A stretch of 64,000 nt of DNA. Origin: Firmicutes bacterium UBA3553 (GTDB lineage: Bacteria; Bacillota; Clostridia; Tissierellales; Sedimentibacteraceae). How positions within the stretch are numbered: position 1 is the stretch's first letter; each line of letters opens with the position of its first letter. The stretch spans positions 1 to 64,000 of the forward strand of contig DFOA01000028.1 in assembly GCA_002381185.1 (NCBI GenBank), given 5' to 3'. Position numbers and translations under genes: made by a program. Positions 18,000 to 27,050 of this stretch are shown piece by piece. The notes beneath the pieces were generated by a model. The model was not told the DNA's origin. It saw nothing but the letters and a program-made list of their open reading frames with translations, and made no database searches.

Positions 18000-19958
18000 T
18001 TATACCGTCTCAACATTCAAAATATTGAACACTATTTCACTTTCTCGTTCTTGTACAGTATCTTCATATTCAGTATTTAATACTTCCTGTTTATTTGGAG
18101 TCCGTATGTATGTTGGAACTAAATCCTCTATTAACTTCAATTCCGTTTTTATGTCCATATTAAACGCTGCTGTGTATAGATTATTAATCGCATTGAATAA
18201 TTTAGCCCCATTAATATGCATGGACCTTTCTATAAATATCTTGTCTATTTCTGTCTTGGTTTGTCCTTTTTCTTCTGTTATTAAAAGCTCTTCATAGAGC
18301 TTTTCTCCAGGTCTTAAGCCTGTGTATGTAATTTTAATGTCTTTATCAGGAACGAGTCCTGCAAGTCTTATTAAATTATATGCTAAATCTTTTATTTTTA
18401 CCGGTTCGCCCATATCCAGGACAAATATTTCTCCGCCCTTGGCTATTCTTGCTGCTCGAAGCACAAGCTGCACTGCTTCAGGTATGGTCATGAAGTATCT
18501 GGTAATTTCCTCATGAGTAACCGTAACAGGTCCGCCAGCCTTTATCTGCTCCATAAACAACGGTATTACTGAACCGTTGCTTCCCAGTACATTGCCGAAT
18601 CTGACTGCAACAAAGTCTGTGCTGCTGTGCTGGTTAAAGGCTTGTATTATCATTTCACAGACTCTTTTTGTGGCTCCCATTATGTTGGTGGGGTTTACCG
18701 CCTTGTCTGTGGATATGAGAACAAACTTGTCAGCCTTGTACTTATCCGCCATGTATACAGTGTTGTATGTACCTATTATATTATTCTTAATAGCTTCCTC
18801 AGGGTTGTTTTCCATTAACGGCACATGTTTGTGAGCTGCCGCGTGAAATACTATGTCTATGTTTTTAGCTGAAAATATTTGTTCTAACTTATTCTTATCT
18901 CTGACTGAAGCTATCTGAACTTCCATGTTCAATTTATTGCCGTATGTGCGTATAAGCTCCTGCTGAATATCATAGGCGTTATTTTCATAAATGTCCAATA
19001 TTATAAGGTTTTTAGGAGAGTATGAAGCTATCTGCCTGCAAAGCTCTGAGCCTATGGAGCCTCCTCCTCCCGTAACCAATACAGTTTTATTCTCTATGTA
19101 CTCTTTTGTAATCTGACAATCCATTACTATGGGTTCACGACCCAGGAGGTCTTCAACCTGTACGTCTCTTAATTTGCTGAGCAAATCTTTTGAACTTTTA
19201 TTATCTATTAAACTGTATATTTCCGGCAATATCTTAAGCTTGCACTGTGTTTCAGCACTGATGTTAAGAATGCGTTTCTTATTTTCCTTATCTATTGAAG
19301 GGATTGATATAATAATCAATTCTATTCCATATTTTCTGACCATTTCTTTTATTTTGTTGGTATTTCCCACAACGGGTATGAAACTAATTCTCCTGCCGAT
19401 TTTTGAAACATCGTCGTCTACAATACATTTAACAGCATAATTATTATGATTGTTAGTCTTTATTTCATCAAGCATAAGCAATGTTGCCTGGCCGGCACCG
19501 ACTATCATTACATTTGTTTCTTTGTCTTCTATATTGTCGCTTCTATTTTTACCTATTATAAGGATGGCTCTGAACACTACTCTTGCTGTAACCGACAAAA
19601 GAGATGAAAAGGTTGTAACGAATGGATAAACGTAAAAAATCACATAAATATTGAATGCTTTTGTTAACACATAAAACAAAAAATTTGCCAAAAGCGAAGC
19701 GGCCATACAATGGTATAAATCAACTACACCTGTGTACCTCCACATGTTTGCGTAAACTTTTAATATTATAAATGTTGAAATATATATTGTTAAATAAATT
19801 AGGATTGTATCACGGATTATTTCGGCTTTGACCGGTTCAATGCCGGTCATGGCATATGGCGTTACGTATGAAATCATCGCAATACACGCATCTATAAGCA
19901 AAGGAATGTACCTGCGATATTTATTAAGAATTGAATAAGTCCGGTAGTATATAGCCAT
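18000..19958 (-). CDS. capD: Membrane UDP-sugar 4,6-dehydratase (CapD/PglF/FlaA1-like)
   Basis: The 652-residue protein has four N-terminal membrane helices (about residues 15-145), a CoA-binding-like Rossmann domain (MIVGAGQATLLMLDEI), and a C-terminal SDR domain with VTGGGGSIGSELCRQI, HAAAHKHVPLM, and STDKAVNPTNIMGATKR, where Met replaces the usual catalytic Tyr as in this family. Such enzymes make UDP-4-keto-6-deoxy-HexNAc, a precursor of diacetamido and aminated sugars. The ATG at 19958 is eight bases after GGGGG, while an earlier GTG has no ribosome site. It is the first gene after the c-di-GMP riboswitch at 20203-20290. Confidence 0.92.
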   Translation of the reverse strand: MAIYYRTYSILNKYRRYIPLLIDACIAMISYVTPYAMTGIEPVKAEIIRDTILIYLTIYISTFIILKVYANMWRYTGVVDLYHCMAASLLANFLFYVLTKAFNIYVIFYVYPFVTTFSSLLSVTARVVFRAILIIGKNRSDNIEDKETNVMIVGAGQATLLMLDEIKTNNHNNYAVKCIVDDDVSKIGRRISFIPVVGNTNKIKEMVRKYGIELIIISIPSIDKENKKRILNISAETQCKLKILPEIYSLIDNKSSKDLLSKLRDVQVEDLLGREPIVMDCQITKEYIENKTVLVTGGGGSIGSELCRQIASYSPKNLIILDIYENNAYDIQQELIRTYGNKLNMEVQIASVRDKNKLEQIFSAKNIDIVFHAAAHKHVPLMENNPEEAIKNNIIGTYNTVYMADKYKADKFVLISTDKAVNPTNIMGATKRVCEMIIQAFNQHSSTDFVAVRFGNVLGSNGSVIPLFMEQIKAGGPVTVTHEEITRYFMTIPEAVQLVLRAARIAKGGEIFVLDMGEPVKIKDLAYNLIRLAGLVPDKDIKITYTGLRPGEKLYEELLITEEKGQTKTEIDKIFIERSMHINGAKLFNAINNLYTAAFNMDIKTELKLIEDLVPTYIRTPNKQEVLNTEYEDTVQERESEIVFNILNVETV

Positions 19959-20202
19959 TTTCAATACCCCCATATTGTTGGACACTTAATTGATTACTTA
20001 TTGTTTTACAAATTTTATTTTTATACCTCTAAAATTTATAAGCTGCATACGAATAATATAATCTAAAAGGTTTGTATATGGGATTAGATAGTTCTATGAC
20101 AGCCAATTTTCCTGAAAACCGAACACGTTACGTTACAGGTTTGAGGTATATTTATCCTTTTTTGTGGCACAAAAACATCCACTGAAAAATAATAAATAAT
20201 TT

Positions 20203-20290
20203 CTTAGCGGCCGAACTATCATAGTACGTATCGGTACCTTAGACTTCTAGCTTTGCGTCCTAATTTTTCAATTAGTTTGCCTTTTTTCAA
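20203..20290 (-). ncRNA. Class I cyclic di-GMP riboswitch (GEMM-I)
   Basis: On the minus strand the element begins GGCAAAC, then a perfect hairpin CTAATT-GAAA-AATTAG with a GNRA tetraloop, then the invariant GGACGCAAAGC. A second arm carries TCTAAG on its 5' side and TATGA on its 3' side. These match the tetraloop receptor (CCTAAG/TATGG type) that docks the GAAA loop, with a U-A pair replacing C-G. The arm is closed by GTAC/GTAC. The 3' side ends with GATAGTTCGGCCGCT. Order, spacing and conserved bases all fit the class I c-di-GMP aptamer. It lies between the promoter and the CapD-like gene and should make the downstream genes respond to c-di-GMP. The direction of control cannot be read without the expression platform. 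Confidence 0.93.
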
Positions 20291-20331
20291 TTATTTATAA
20301 AGTGTTAAAGTTATGTAATATTGTAATGTTA

Positions 20332-20351
20332 TGTGACAAATCTATGTCACA
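20332..20351. promoter_or_regulatory. Inverted repeat at the transcription start (possible operator)
   Basis: A perfect dyad, TGTGACA and TGTCACA separated by six bases, lies just downstream of the -10 box, at about +1 to +20. This is a usual place for a repressor site. The half-site resembles Crp/Fnr-type half-sites, but the spacing is larger (TGTGA-N10-TCACA). It could also form a hairpin at the 5' end of the riboswitch transcript. Confidence 0.5.
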
Positions 20352-20357
20352 CAAATA

Positions 20358-20385
20358 ATTATAGCATAATTAATACCAAAATCAA
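20358..20385 (-). promoter_or_regulatory. Sigma-A type promoter for the riboswitch transcript
   Basis: On the minus strand TTGATT (20380-20385) and TATAAT (20358-20363) are 16 bases apart. The predicted start near 20351 is about 60 bases before the c-di-GMP aptamer, so the aptamer is in the leader RNA. Confidence 0.72.
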
Positions 20386-20534
20386 GCATTTTATAAAAAT
20401 ACTTGATATGTAAATAAATTATGGGTTTTGGTTAATTTAATAACAAATCATACGGACAATTGTTTTCCATATTAAAGTTATTTCATTAAATTGTTATTTT
20501 TTCATCAACTCTCTCTAAATAAATATTATATTTT

Positions 20535-21530
20535 TCATCGTAAATTCTTATAGAAGTTCCAGGAATCCCTGCACATATCTTCTATTCCATATTCAGCGAT
20601 GAATCCAAGTTCTGTTTCTGCTTTTTTGGTATCTGCATAAACAGTTGCCACATCTCCTGATCTTCTGGGAGCTATTTTGTAATTTATTTTAATATCATTT
20701 GCTTTTTCAAATGCACTTACAACCTGTAGCACGCTGTATCCGTTTCCGGTTCCTAAGTTATATGTGAATAATCCATTGACGTCTTTTATTTTTTCATATG
20801 CCTTAACATGTCCTGCTGCCAAGTCCTCTACATGAATGTAATCCCTGACGCCTGTACCGTCAATAGTATCATAGTTATTTCCAAATACATTTAATTGATG
20901 TAAATCTCCTTTTGCGACCTTGCAAATATACGGCATTAAGTTGTTAGGAATACCATTGGGATTTTCCCCTATTAAACCGCTTTTGTGAGCTCCGATTGGA
21001 TTAAAATACCTAAGCAGCACAATGCCAAATTCATTGTCGGATGCATGTAAATCTCTCAGCATGTCTTCAATAACCAATTTTGTTCTGCCATAAGGGTTGG
21101 TTACACCTAACGGAGAGTCTTCGTTAAGCGGCATTGTTTCAGCAGTGCCGTATACTGTAGCTGATGAACTGAATATTATTTTTTTGCAGTTGTACTTTTT
21201 CATGGTCATCAGAAGATTTATTGTTCCGGTTATGTTATTGTTAAAGTATTTTAACGGCTCCTCAACTGATTCACCTACTGCTTTTAATCCGGCAAAGTGA
21301 ATAACGCAGTCTATTTGGTTTTCTTGGAATATTTGTTCTAGGTTGCTTATGTCTAATAAGTCTGTTTGATAGAATCTTGGTTTTTTGCTGGTTATGGTTT
21401 CAATGCTGGTTAGGACTTCTTTTTTAGAATTGTATAAGTTGTCCATGATTATTATATTTTTATTTTGTTCTAGCAGCTTTACTGCTGTGTGTGAACCGAT
21501 GTAGCCGGTTCCGCCGGTGATTAGGATCAT
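20535..21530 (-). CDS. galE: UDP-glucose 4-epimerase
   Basis: This enzyme interconverts UDP-glucose and UDP-galactose (or the GlcNAc/GalNAc pair) in the cytosol. The 331-residue protein has TGGTGYIGSHTAV at the N-terminus, SSSATVYG, the catalytic YGRTK segment, and NLGTGNGYSVL near the C-terminus. The start is the ATG at 21530 with GGGGGGAAC just upstream; an earlier in-frame ATG lacks such a site. It is the last gene of the second polysaccharide locus and probably supplies its UDP-Gal or UDP-GalNAc. Confidence 0.94.
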   Translation of the reverse strand: MILITGGTGYIGSHTAVKLLEQNKNIIIMDNLYNSKKEVLTSIETITSKKPRFYQTDLLDISNLEQIFQENQIDCVIHFAGLKAVGESVEEPLKYFNNNITGTINLLMTMKKYNCKKIIFSSSATVYGTAETMPLNEDSPLGVTNPYGRTKLVIEDMLRDLHASDNEFGIVLLRYFNPIGAHKSGLIGENPNGIPNNLMPYICKVAKGDLHQLNVFGNNYDTIDGTGVRDYIHVEDLAAGHVKAYEKIKDVNGLFTYNLGTGNGYSVLQVVSAFEKANDIKINYKIAPRRSGDVATVYADTKKAETELGFIAEYGIEDMCRDSWNFYKNLR

Positions 21531-21673
21531 ATAGTTCCCCCCACTAAGTATATTTATTTCAATTGACAAAATTACTTATTTCTCAATACTTATAGTCATT
21601 TTAAAAACATTTGAATCTCTTATATAATCATTTCCTCTTTCCACTTAACTTAAGTATTCTTGCAGCAACACAT

Positions 21674-22081
21674 TTAATTCTCTAAGTGATTCGTGATTTG
21701 AAGCTCTTTGTAATTTGATTTTGATATTATCTTTTCGCCTTCTTTTCTTATAACCATTATTTTTAAGGTACCTGGTTCCTGGTAAATATCACTATCTACT
21801 ATACAGGTTAATAATTCCTTAGTTCCATACGTCGTAATTTGAGGAGCACCATTAATGTATATTATGTCATCTTCCATGAAGCCTATCCCGCTTACACTAA
21901 GTGTAGCTTTCCCATCAATTGAGTTAAAAGGAACTTTTGCTATCCCACTTTCCGGATATATCGAATTAATAATTATCTTTTCTTGAAATACAACTGATAT
22001 TAATAATAGTAATATTAATGGAAATATTATAATAATTGCTCTACATAATTGTATAAAACTTAATTTTCTATTTTTGATCAT
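21674..22081 (-). CDS. Small membrane-anchored protein with an Ig-like (IPT/TIG-type) outer domain
   Basis: I do not recognise a named family. With the ATG at 22081 (AAAGG site upstream) it has 135 residues. A single N-terminal membrane helix near residues 12-32 is followed by about 95 residues that look like a beta-sandwich: the pattern INSIYPESG, then GKATLSVSG, then DDIIYINGAPQ, then GTLKIMVIR. The C-terminal domain of the GT-C protein at 25334-27049 shows the same pattern (ITSVYP, KITINDVE, LIIKVKD). The two may share an ancestor and act together outside the membrane. The gene overlaps the phosphotransferase gene by 14 bases. Confidence 0.6.
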   Translation of the reverse strand: MIKNRKLSFIQLCRAIIIIFPLILLLLISVVFQEKIIINSIYPESGIAKVPFNSIDGKATLSVSGIGFMEDDIIYINGAPQITTYGTKELLTCIVDSDIYQEPGTLKIMVIRKEGEKIISKSNYKELQITNHLEN

Positions 22082-23900
22082 TTTTTTGCCTTTCAATATA
22101 ATTTTCTCCAAATATTCTGTCATATTGTAAAATCCACAAATTCTGAAGTACCTTATTAGTATCTTCTGTCATTGATGTTCTATTTTTTATTTGTCCTTCT
22201 TCATCTATATAAAACTTTTCTTTAAATGCAATAACATCATTAATTTGATTATATAAATAATTAAAATATTTATCATAATTAAGCCCTGCCTTCTTCAATA
22301 AAATAGCTCCCAAATAAGATGAATCTATATTTGAGTATTTTTCATTTGTCAAATCATAATTATTCCAAATAATAAATGGTGTATGCATAATATTGTAAAA
22401 TCGTTCATCATTTTGACCGTTTTCAACCACTCCTAATTGCCTGTATAGGCTATAATTATCTCCTAGTATTGGTTGATGATCGCCAAAGAACACAATAATT
22501 GTTGGTTCTTCTACCTTTTCAAAATATTCTATAAGATACTTAAAAGCATTATCAGTCTCTTTTAATAAATATACATATTCTGATAAAATAGACCTATTAT
22601 CATTATCTAGACAGTTTGACTCAACATCTATATATGATTCGTCAAATTCAGAGCTATATGGTCCATGATTTTGCATAGTAACGACATGAAAGAAAAGTGG
22701 TTTTTCTTCTTTTTTATCATTAAATTTACTAATTAGCATCTCATAAACTTCTTGATCAGTAATATAACTTCTAATTCTATCTGAATTATTGAAATCTTCT
22801 TCTGTTATAAATTCACTAAAACCTAAATTCCTATATACAATATCTCTAGAATAAAAATCTTTTTTATAGGGATGTATTGCAATTGTATCGTACCCAATAT
22901 CATTTAGTAAATCAACTATGCTAGGAAATCCTTCATATATATAATTTGTATAAGCTATATTATTAACATCAGTAAAATATGTTGAATTTCCTGTTAGTAC
23001 TTCATATTCTACTTGAGCTGTTGATCCTCCAAAAACTGGAGTTACAATATTTCCACTAGTATTTTCTTTCTGCATTTGTCTAAAAAACGGGATTGGGTCT
23101 TCAGAGAAACTAACGTTAGGCAATTCTGTAGCGTCTGAAAATGCTTCATTCATTACTATGATGATGTTAGGTTTTATACCAATATCTTTTACATCTATTA
23201 CTCCTTTATTATCAATTATATTAGATACATTTTCAAAATTATATTCATCTGGTTTTTTTACAGCGGATTTATTCATTTTATTTATTAATGTAAATAAAAA
23301 ACCATTATTATCATAATTCTCGAATGCAGAAATATAGCTTACATTAACTCCTAGTTCGCTAATAATATTATCATTTATAAATATATTAAGTAATATTAAA
23401 ATAGCAACTGAAGAAATAAAAGTTCCTATATGCCTACATTTTTTTGATTCTATTTTCTCTTTTAATATCAACGTTATAATTACAATCCATGATAAACATA
23501 ATATTGACCAAACCATATTAATTGTCAAATTTAAGTTAAATTTTGAACTTATATTAATAGCCTCACTAATTAGATTAATATCAAAAGGACTTATATATTC
23601 ACCTTTTAAAATATACTTATAATAATTAATTATTTGTAAAGATACATATGGAATACCAACTATCATTACTGACATTCCAATGTTATTAAAAATACAGTAA
23701 TTTAATGTTAGAATAGAAGATAAAAAAATCAGTAACATTATAAATGCAGTTTGATTGCCGTATATATATTTATATATCTCAAAAAATGAATTTCTTATTA
23801 TTACTTCTCCACACAATATTATTAAAAATGCCAGATTTATTATTAAGCAAATCTTATAGCTTATATCCTTTATTTTTTTTACGTTCTGTTTTATCACCAA
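22068..23900 (-). CDS. LTA-synthase-like membrane phosphotransferase (sulfatase fold)
   Basis: The 610-residue protein has about five N-terminal membrane helices (residues 15-190) and a large outer sulfatase-fold domain. Metal and catalytic motifs of the LtaS/OpgB group are visible: MNEAFSD, the FGGSTAQVEYEVLTG segment holding the nucleophilic Thr, HGPY, and FFGDHQP. Such enzymes move phosphoglycerol from phosphatidylglycerol to an acceptor. Inside a polysaccharide locus it more likely decorates the polymer with phosphoglycerol than makes housekeeping LTA. The start is a TTG, six bases after GAGGAG. Confidence 0.87.
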   Translation of the reverse strand: MVIKQNVKKIKDISYKICLIINLAFLIILCGEVIIRNSFFEIYKYIYGNQTAFIMLLIFLSSILTLNYCIFNNIGMSVMIVGIPYVSLQIINYYKYILKGEYISPFDINLISEAINISSKFNLNLTINMVWSILCLSWIVIITLILKEKIESKKCRHIGTFISSVAILILLNIFINDNIISELGVNVSYISAFENYDNNGFLFTLINKMNKSAVKKPDEYNFENVSNIIDNKGVIDVKDIGIKPNIIIVMNEAFSDATELPNVSFSEDPIPFFRQMQKENTSGNIVTPVFGGSTAQVEYEVLTGNSTYFTDVNNIAYTNYIYEGFPSIVDLLNDIGYDTIAIHPYKKDFYSRDIVYRNLGFSEFITEEDFNNSDRIRSYITDQEVYEMLISKFNDKKEEKPLFFHVVTMQNHGPYSSEFDESYIDVESNCLDNDNRSILSEYVYLLKETDNAFKYLIEYFEKVEEPTIIVFFGDHQPILGDNYSLYRQLGVVENGQNDERFYNIMHTPFIIWNNYDLTNEKYSNIDSSYLGAILLKKAGLNYDKYFNYLYNQINDVIAFKEKFYIDEEGQIKNRTSMTEDTNKVLQNLWILQYDRIFGENYIERQKNDQK

Positions 23901-23953
23901 ATTTTTCTCCTCGTAGACAAATATGCTTTATGATGTAAAATGTTTACTATATT

Positions 23954-24355
23954 TCATTTTTTGAATATATATAACTTACTTGCCATATAATTTAAAATTA
24001 TAATTAATATATTAGTTAATGTTTTAATTACCATATCATTTATTCCGACAATATCTACAAAAAAATACATAATTACTATTTCAATAAGTCCGGACATAAT
24101 TCTACAGCCAATAAATGAAAGTAATTCAATCAACATTTCCTTTAGAACATATGTATTAATGTTAAAAACAAAAATTCTATTTGTTATATAAGCAAAAATA
24201 ACAGATATAATCCATGCTGTGATTGTACTATATACTGTGTTTAAATTAATGATTCTTGCGCTAATATAATAAATAAAAATATTTATAAGTGTTGTACACC
24301 CGCCAAAAATTACATACATTATTATTTCTTTGTTTTTTTTATAGAATTCAATCAT
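23954..24355 (-). CDS. gtrA: GtrA-family membrane protein
   Basis: The 133-residue protein has four membrane helices and the typical N-terminal YVIFGGCTTLINIFIYY segment of GtrA proteins. GtrA proteins are thought to flip an undecaprenyl-phosphate-linked sugar for use outside the cell. It follows the GtrB-type gene by two bases, and a GT-C protein gene precedes both. Together they match the three-part Gtr scheme (GtrB loads, GtrA flips, GT-C transfers) for adding side sugars to a finished polymer. Confidence 0.88.
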   Translation of the reverse strand: MIEFYKKNKEIIMYVIFGGCTTLINIFIYYISARIINLNTVYSTITAWIISVIFAYITNRIFVFNINTYVLKEMLIELLSFIGCRIMSGLIEIVIMYFFVDIVGINDMVIKTLTNILIIILNYMASKLYIFKK

Positions 24356-24357
24356 TC

Positions 24358-25305
24358 TTAAAATCCTTTTATATCTTCAATATTGTCTTCATCTACAATG
24401 AATATTGGTCTTTTTTTAGTTTCAAGATATGTTCTGGACAAATATTGCCCTAAAATTCCTGTACAAAACAACTGTATTCCACCAATAAAAAGTATTATGC
24501 AAACCAATGATGGCCATCCTTGAGCAGGGTCACCCCATATAAGTGTTCTTACGACAATAAATATTAAAAATATAAACGCTAAAATACAAAATATAAATCC
24601 AAAAATAGATGATAATGCTAAGGGCGCAGTTGTAAAAGCCACAATGCCCTCTAATGAATATAAGAATAACTTCCAGAAAGACCATTTTGTTTCTCCGGCA
24701 ACTCTTTCTACATTAACAAATGGTAACCACTTTGTCTTAAATCCGACCCAGCCAAATATGCCCTTAGAAAACCTATTATATTCTCCCATTGAAATTATTG
24801 AATTTACCATTTTTCTATTCATTAATCTAAAATCTCTGGCTCCATCAACTATATCTGTTTTCGATATTTTATTTATTAACTTATAAAACAATCGTGCAAA
24901 AAAAGACCTTATTGGAGGTTCTCCTTCTCTTGTTATTCTTCTTGTAGCCACACTATCATATTCGTTATTCGAAACATATTTATACATCTCTAGTAATAAT
25001 GAAGGGGGATCTTGAAGGTCCGCATCTAATATGGCAACATAATCGCCTTTTGAATATGTCAATCCTGCATACATTGCAGCTTCTTTTCCAAAATTTCTTG
25101 AAAAGGATATATATTTTACTCTAATATCTGCGCCGCTTATTTCCTTAATGACGTTTAACGTATTATCTGTAGAACCATCATTTATAAATATAAACTCAAA
25201 TCCTTGCTCGTCCATTTGTAAAGCAACATCAACTATAGCTTTATATATAAACGGTAATGCCTCTTGTTCATTATAGCATGGTATTATTAAAGAAATTAAA
25301 TTCAT
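24358..25305 (-). CDS. gtrB: GtrB-type undecaprenyl-phosphate glycosyltransferase
   Basis: This polyprenyl-phosphate GT2 enzyme has 315 residues. The GT-A part has LIIPCYNEQEALPFIY, NDGSTDNT and LDADLQDPP, the signature of DPM/GtrB enzymes. Two C-terminal membrane helices lie about residues 230-300. It moves a sugar from a nucleotide donor to undecaprenyl phosphate on the inner face. Which sugar is unclear. The next gene encodes the matching GtrA flippase. AGGAG lies upstream of the ATG. Confidence 0.92.
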   Translation of the reverse strand: MNLISLIIPCYNEQEALPFIYKAIVDVALQMDEQGFEFIFINDGSTDNTLNVIKEISGADIRVKYISFSRNFGKEAAMYAGLTYSKGDYVAILDADLQDPPSLLLEMYKYVSNNEYDSVATRRITREGEPPIRSFFARLFYKLINKISKTDIVDGARDFRLMNRKMVNSIISMGEYNRFSKGIFGWVGFKTKWLPFVNVERVAGETKWSFWKLFLYSLEGIVAFTTAPLALSSIFGFIFCILAFIFLIFIVVRTLIWGDPAQGWPSLVCIILFIGGIQLFCTGILGQYLSRTYLETKKRPIFIVDEDNIEDIKGF

Positions 25306-25333
25306 AATTAGTTATTTTCTCCTAACTTTAAAA

Positions 25334-27049
25334 TCATTCAAGTTCTATTACTACTTCATCTGTTTCTATACCTAATTCAATATCTTTAACTTTAATAATC
25401 AATTGTTCCTTGTTTAGATATTCTTTTGGAATTACTGTTGAAATGAAATCAGCTCCTATAGTTGTGCTCATTTCTACATCATTTATAGTTATTTTTAAAT
25501 TTGTATTTATTCTATTACATACTACACCAATATTTAATGAACCATCGTGGTTAAAAATAGTACTTTCATTTATGTTTTGTGGATATACAGATGTTATTTT
25601 AAGTTTATCAATAGTCATATCCCGCTGTAATTCTGAAATAATATTGTTGCTATAGTCCAAGAATATATATGGTTTAACAGGAGTTACAGGAAATTCGTCG
25701 ACTAAGTGGGTAATTATCGTTGGATTATCGAAGATAAGTTTTATTGAATTACCAGGTCCATAAAAAAACACATTATAACTATCTGATGCACCTTTTATAT
25801 AAATATTTGTATTTTCTACAGGTGTTTCTAATTTTTGAATTTGTTTAATTCCTAAGGCATCTTGATTGCAAAAGTTTAACCATTCCATTTTATATCCAGT
25901 CATTCCTGGTGTATAATTTATTAAATAAAGCAAAGGTAGAATTATTAATACCAATTCCCAAGGATACTTAAATTTAAAATGATTAATAATTTTATTTAAA
26001 AAAAGTGATACTGTAATTCCAATAAAAACAGATGGAATATATAAATACAATCTGTGTTGCATATTAACCATAGTTAATACTACAGTAATTGATAATCCTA
26101 TACATATAATTGATAAAAAAATAGAAAAGTCTTTTTTATTTAACATCAAAAAAATCGAATATATCAATATAATAACAAAAAATACAACACCAAATATAGA
26201 TACCATCGAGTAGTTTGTAAACATAAAACCGGTATTACCCCAATCAAAATATAAAAATAAGTACTTTATTGCGTTTTCTAATAGATTTATTATATTAAAG
26301 CTCTGATAATATGGATTATCCGGTTTGATTTCTTCAATTCCGCCTTTGAAAAGCAATAAAACAAATAACATCATAAGTAATAATTCAGTCACCAGATACC
26401 ATTTAATGTTTATTTTTGTTTTATTCTCTAAATAACAGCTTATTTCATATATTAGTAAAATTAGCGGAAGCGTCAATGCCATCTCTTTTGTTCTTATTGA
26501 TATATAGAAGAATATAATAGAAATAACTGCATAAAACACTTCATATTTGGGGCTTTCAACAGCCCTTAAATAAAAATATGCACTTAATAAAATGAAAAAA
26601 CAACACATAATATCATAGACTGCCGAAATCCATGAAACAGTCATTAAAGATATTGGATAAATTCCAAATATGGCAGCAGCAATTATTGCGCTATAAATTC
26701 GAATATCTCCTTCAGTATTCTTAAAAATTATAAAAGATATTTTGTAAACAAGATAAACATTAAAAAAGTGTATCAAAGCAAAAACTATATGATAGCTCTG
26801 AGCATTTAAACCAAACATTATATTAAGAACCTTTATAAACATTAAACCAACGGGCCTGTCATTATACGTCTTGGCAGGGAAAAAATTAAATAACTCTCCA
26901 AAAGATTTATATCTCGCATTATAAAGTGTAGTAAAGTCATCAAATGTTAAACTGTTATTTAAAGACAACATCCATAAAATAGATAAAAAACTAAAGAAGA
27001 TTAACATTAAAAATGCAAATTTTGTTTTTGTGTTATATTTGTTGAACAT
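25334..27049 (-). CDS. GT-C type membrane glycosyltransferase with C-terminal Ig-like domain
   Basis: The protein has 571 residues with about 10-12 membrane helices. The first outer loop holds NSLTFDDFTTLYNARY and YNDRPVGLMFIK, where the Asp residues fit the catalytic position of lipid-phosphate-sugar-dependent (GT39/GT83-like) transferases. The last 100 or so residues are extracytoplasmic and resemble the small Ig-like protein at 21674-22081. It lies directly before gtrB and gtrA and is the likely transferase of that cassette. The ATG at 27049 has AGGAGG upstream; an earlier in-frame ATG would overlap the preceding acyltransferase gene. Confidence 0.75.
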   Translation of the reverse strand: MFNKYNTKTKFAFLMLIFFSFLSILWMLSLNNSLTFDDFTTLYNARYKSFGELFNFFPAKTYNDRPVGLMFIKVLNIMFGLNAQSYHIVFALIHFFNVYLVYKISFIIFKNTEGDIRIYSAIIAAAIFGIYPISLMTVSWISAVYDIMCCFFILLSAYFYLRAVESPKYEVFYAVISIIFFYISIRTKEMALTLPLILLIYEISCYLENKTKINIKWYLVTELLLMMLFVLLLFKGGIEEIKPDNPYYQSFNIINLLENAIKYLFLYFDWGNTGFMFTNYSMVSIFGVVFFVIILIYSIFLMLNKKDFSIFLSIICIGLSITVVLTMVNMQHRLYLYIPSVFIGITVSLFLNKIINHFKFKYPWELVLIILPLLYLINYTPGMTGYKMEWLNFCNQDALGIKQIQKLETPVENTNIYIKGASDSYNVFFYGPGNSIKLIFDNPTIITHLVDEFPVTPVKPYIFLDYSNNIISELQRDMTIDKLKITSVYPQNINESTIFNHDGSLNIGVVCNRINTNLKITINDVEMSTTIGADFISTVIPKEYLNKEQLIIKVKDIELGIETDEVVIELE

Positions 27050-27050
27050 A

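Larger units (their letters stand above)
19986..20534 (-). promoter_or_regulatory. 549-base regulatory region upstream of the CapD-like gene
   Basis: This gene-free stretch holds, on the minus strand, a sigma-A type promoter (20358-20385), an inverted repeat at the start point (20332-20351), a class I c-di-GMP riboswitch (20203-20290) and then about 240 bases of leader before the CapD-like ATG. No convincing intrinsic terminator could be picked out between aptamer and gene by eye. Bases 20390-20534 follow the galE stop and show no clear terminator, so readthrough from galE is possible. Confidence 0.8.

Noticed and set aside
20160..20185. A GTGG/CCAC hairpin as the riboswitch terminator
   Set aside because: The stem has only four pairs and is followed by A residues on the transcribed strand, not U.
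20322..20338. A GlnR/TnrA-like site (TGTNA-N7-TNACA pattern) next to the riboswitch promoter
   Set aside because: It fits the loose pattern, but such matches are frequent in AT-rich DNA and it overlaps the better-supported dyad.
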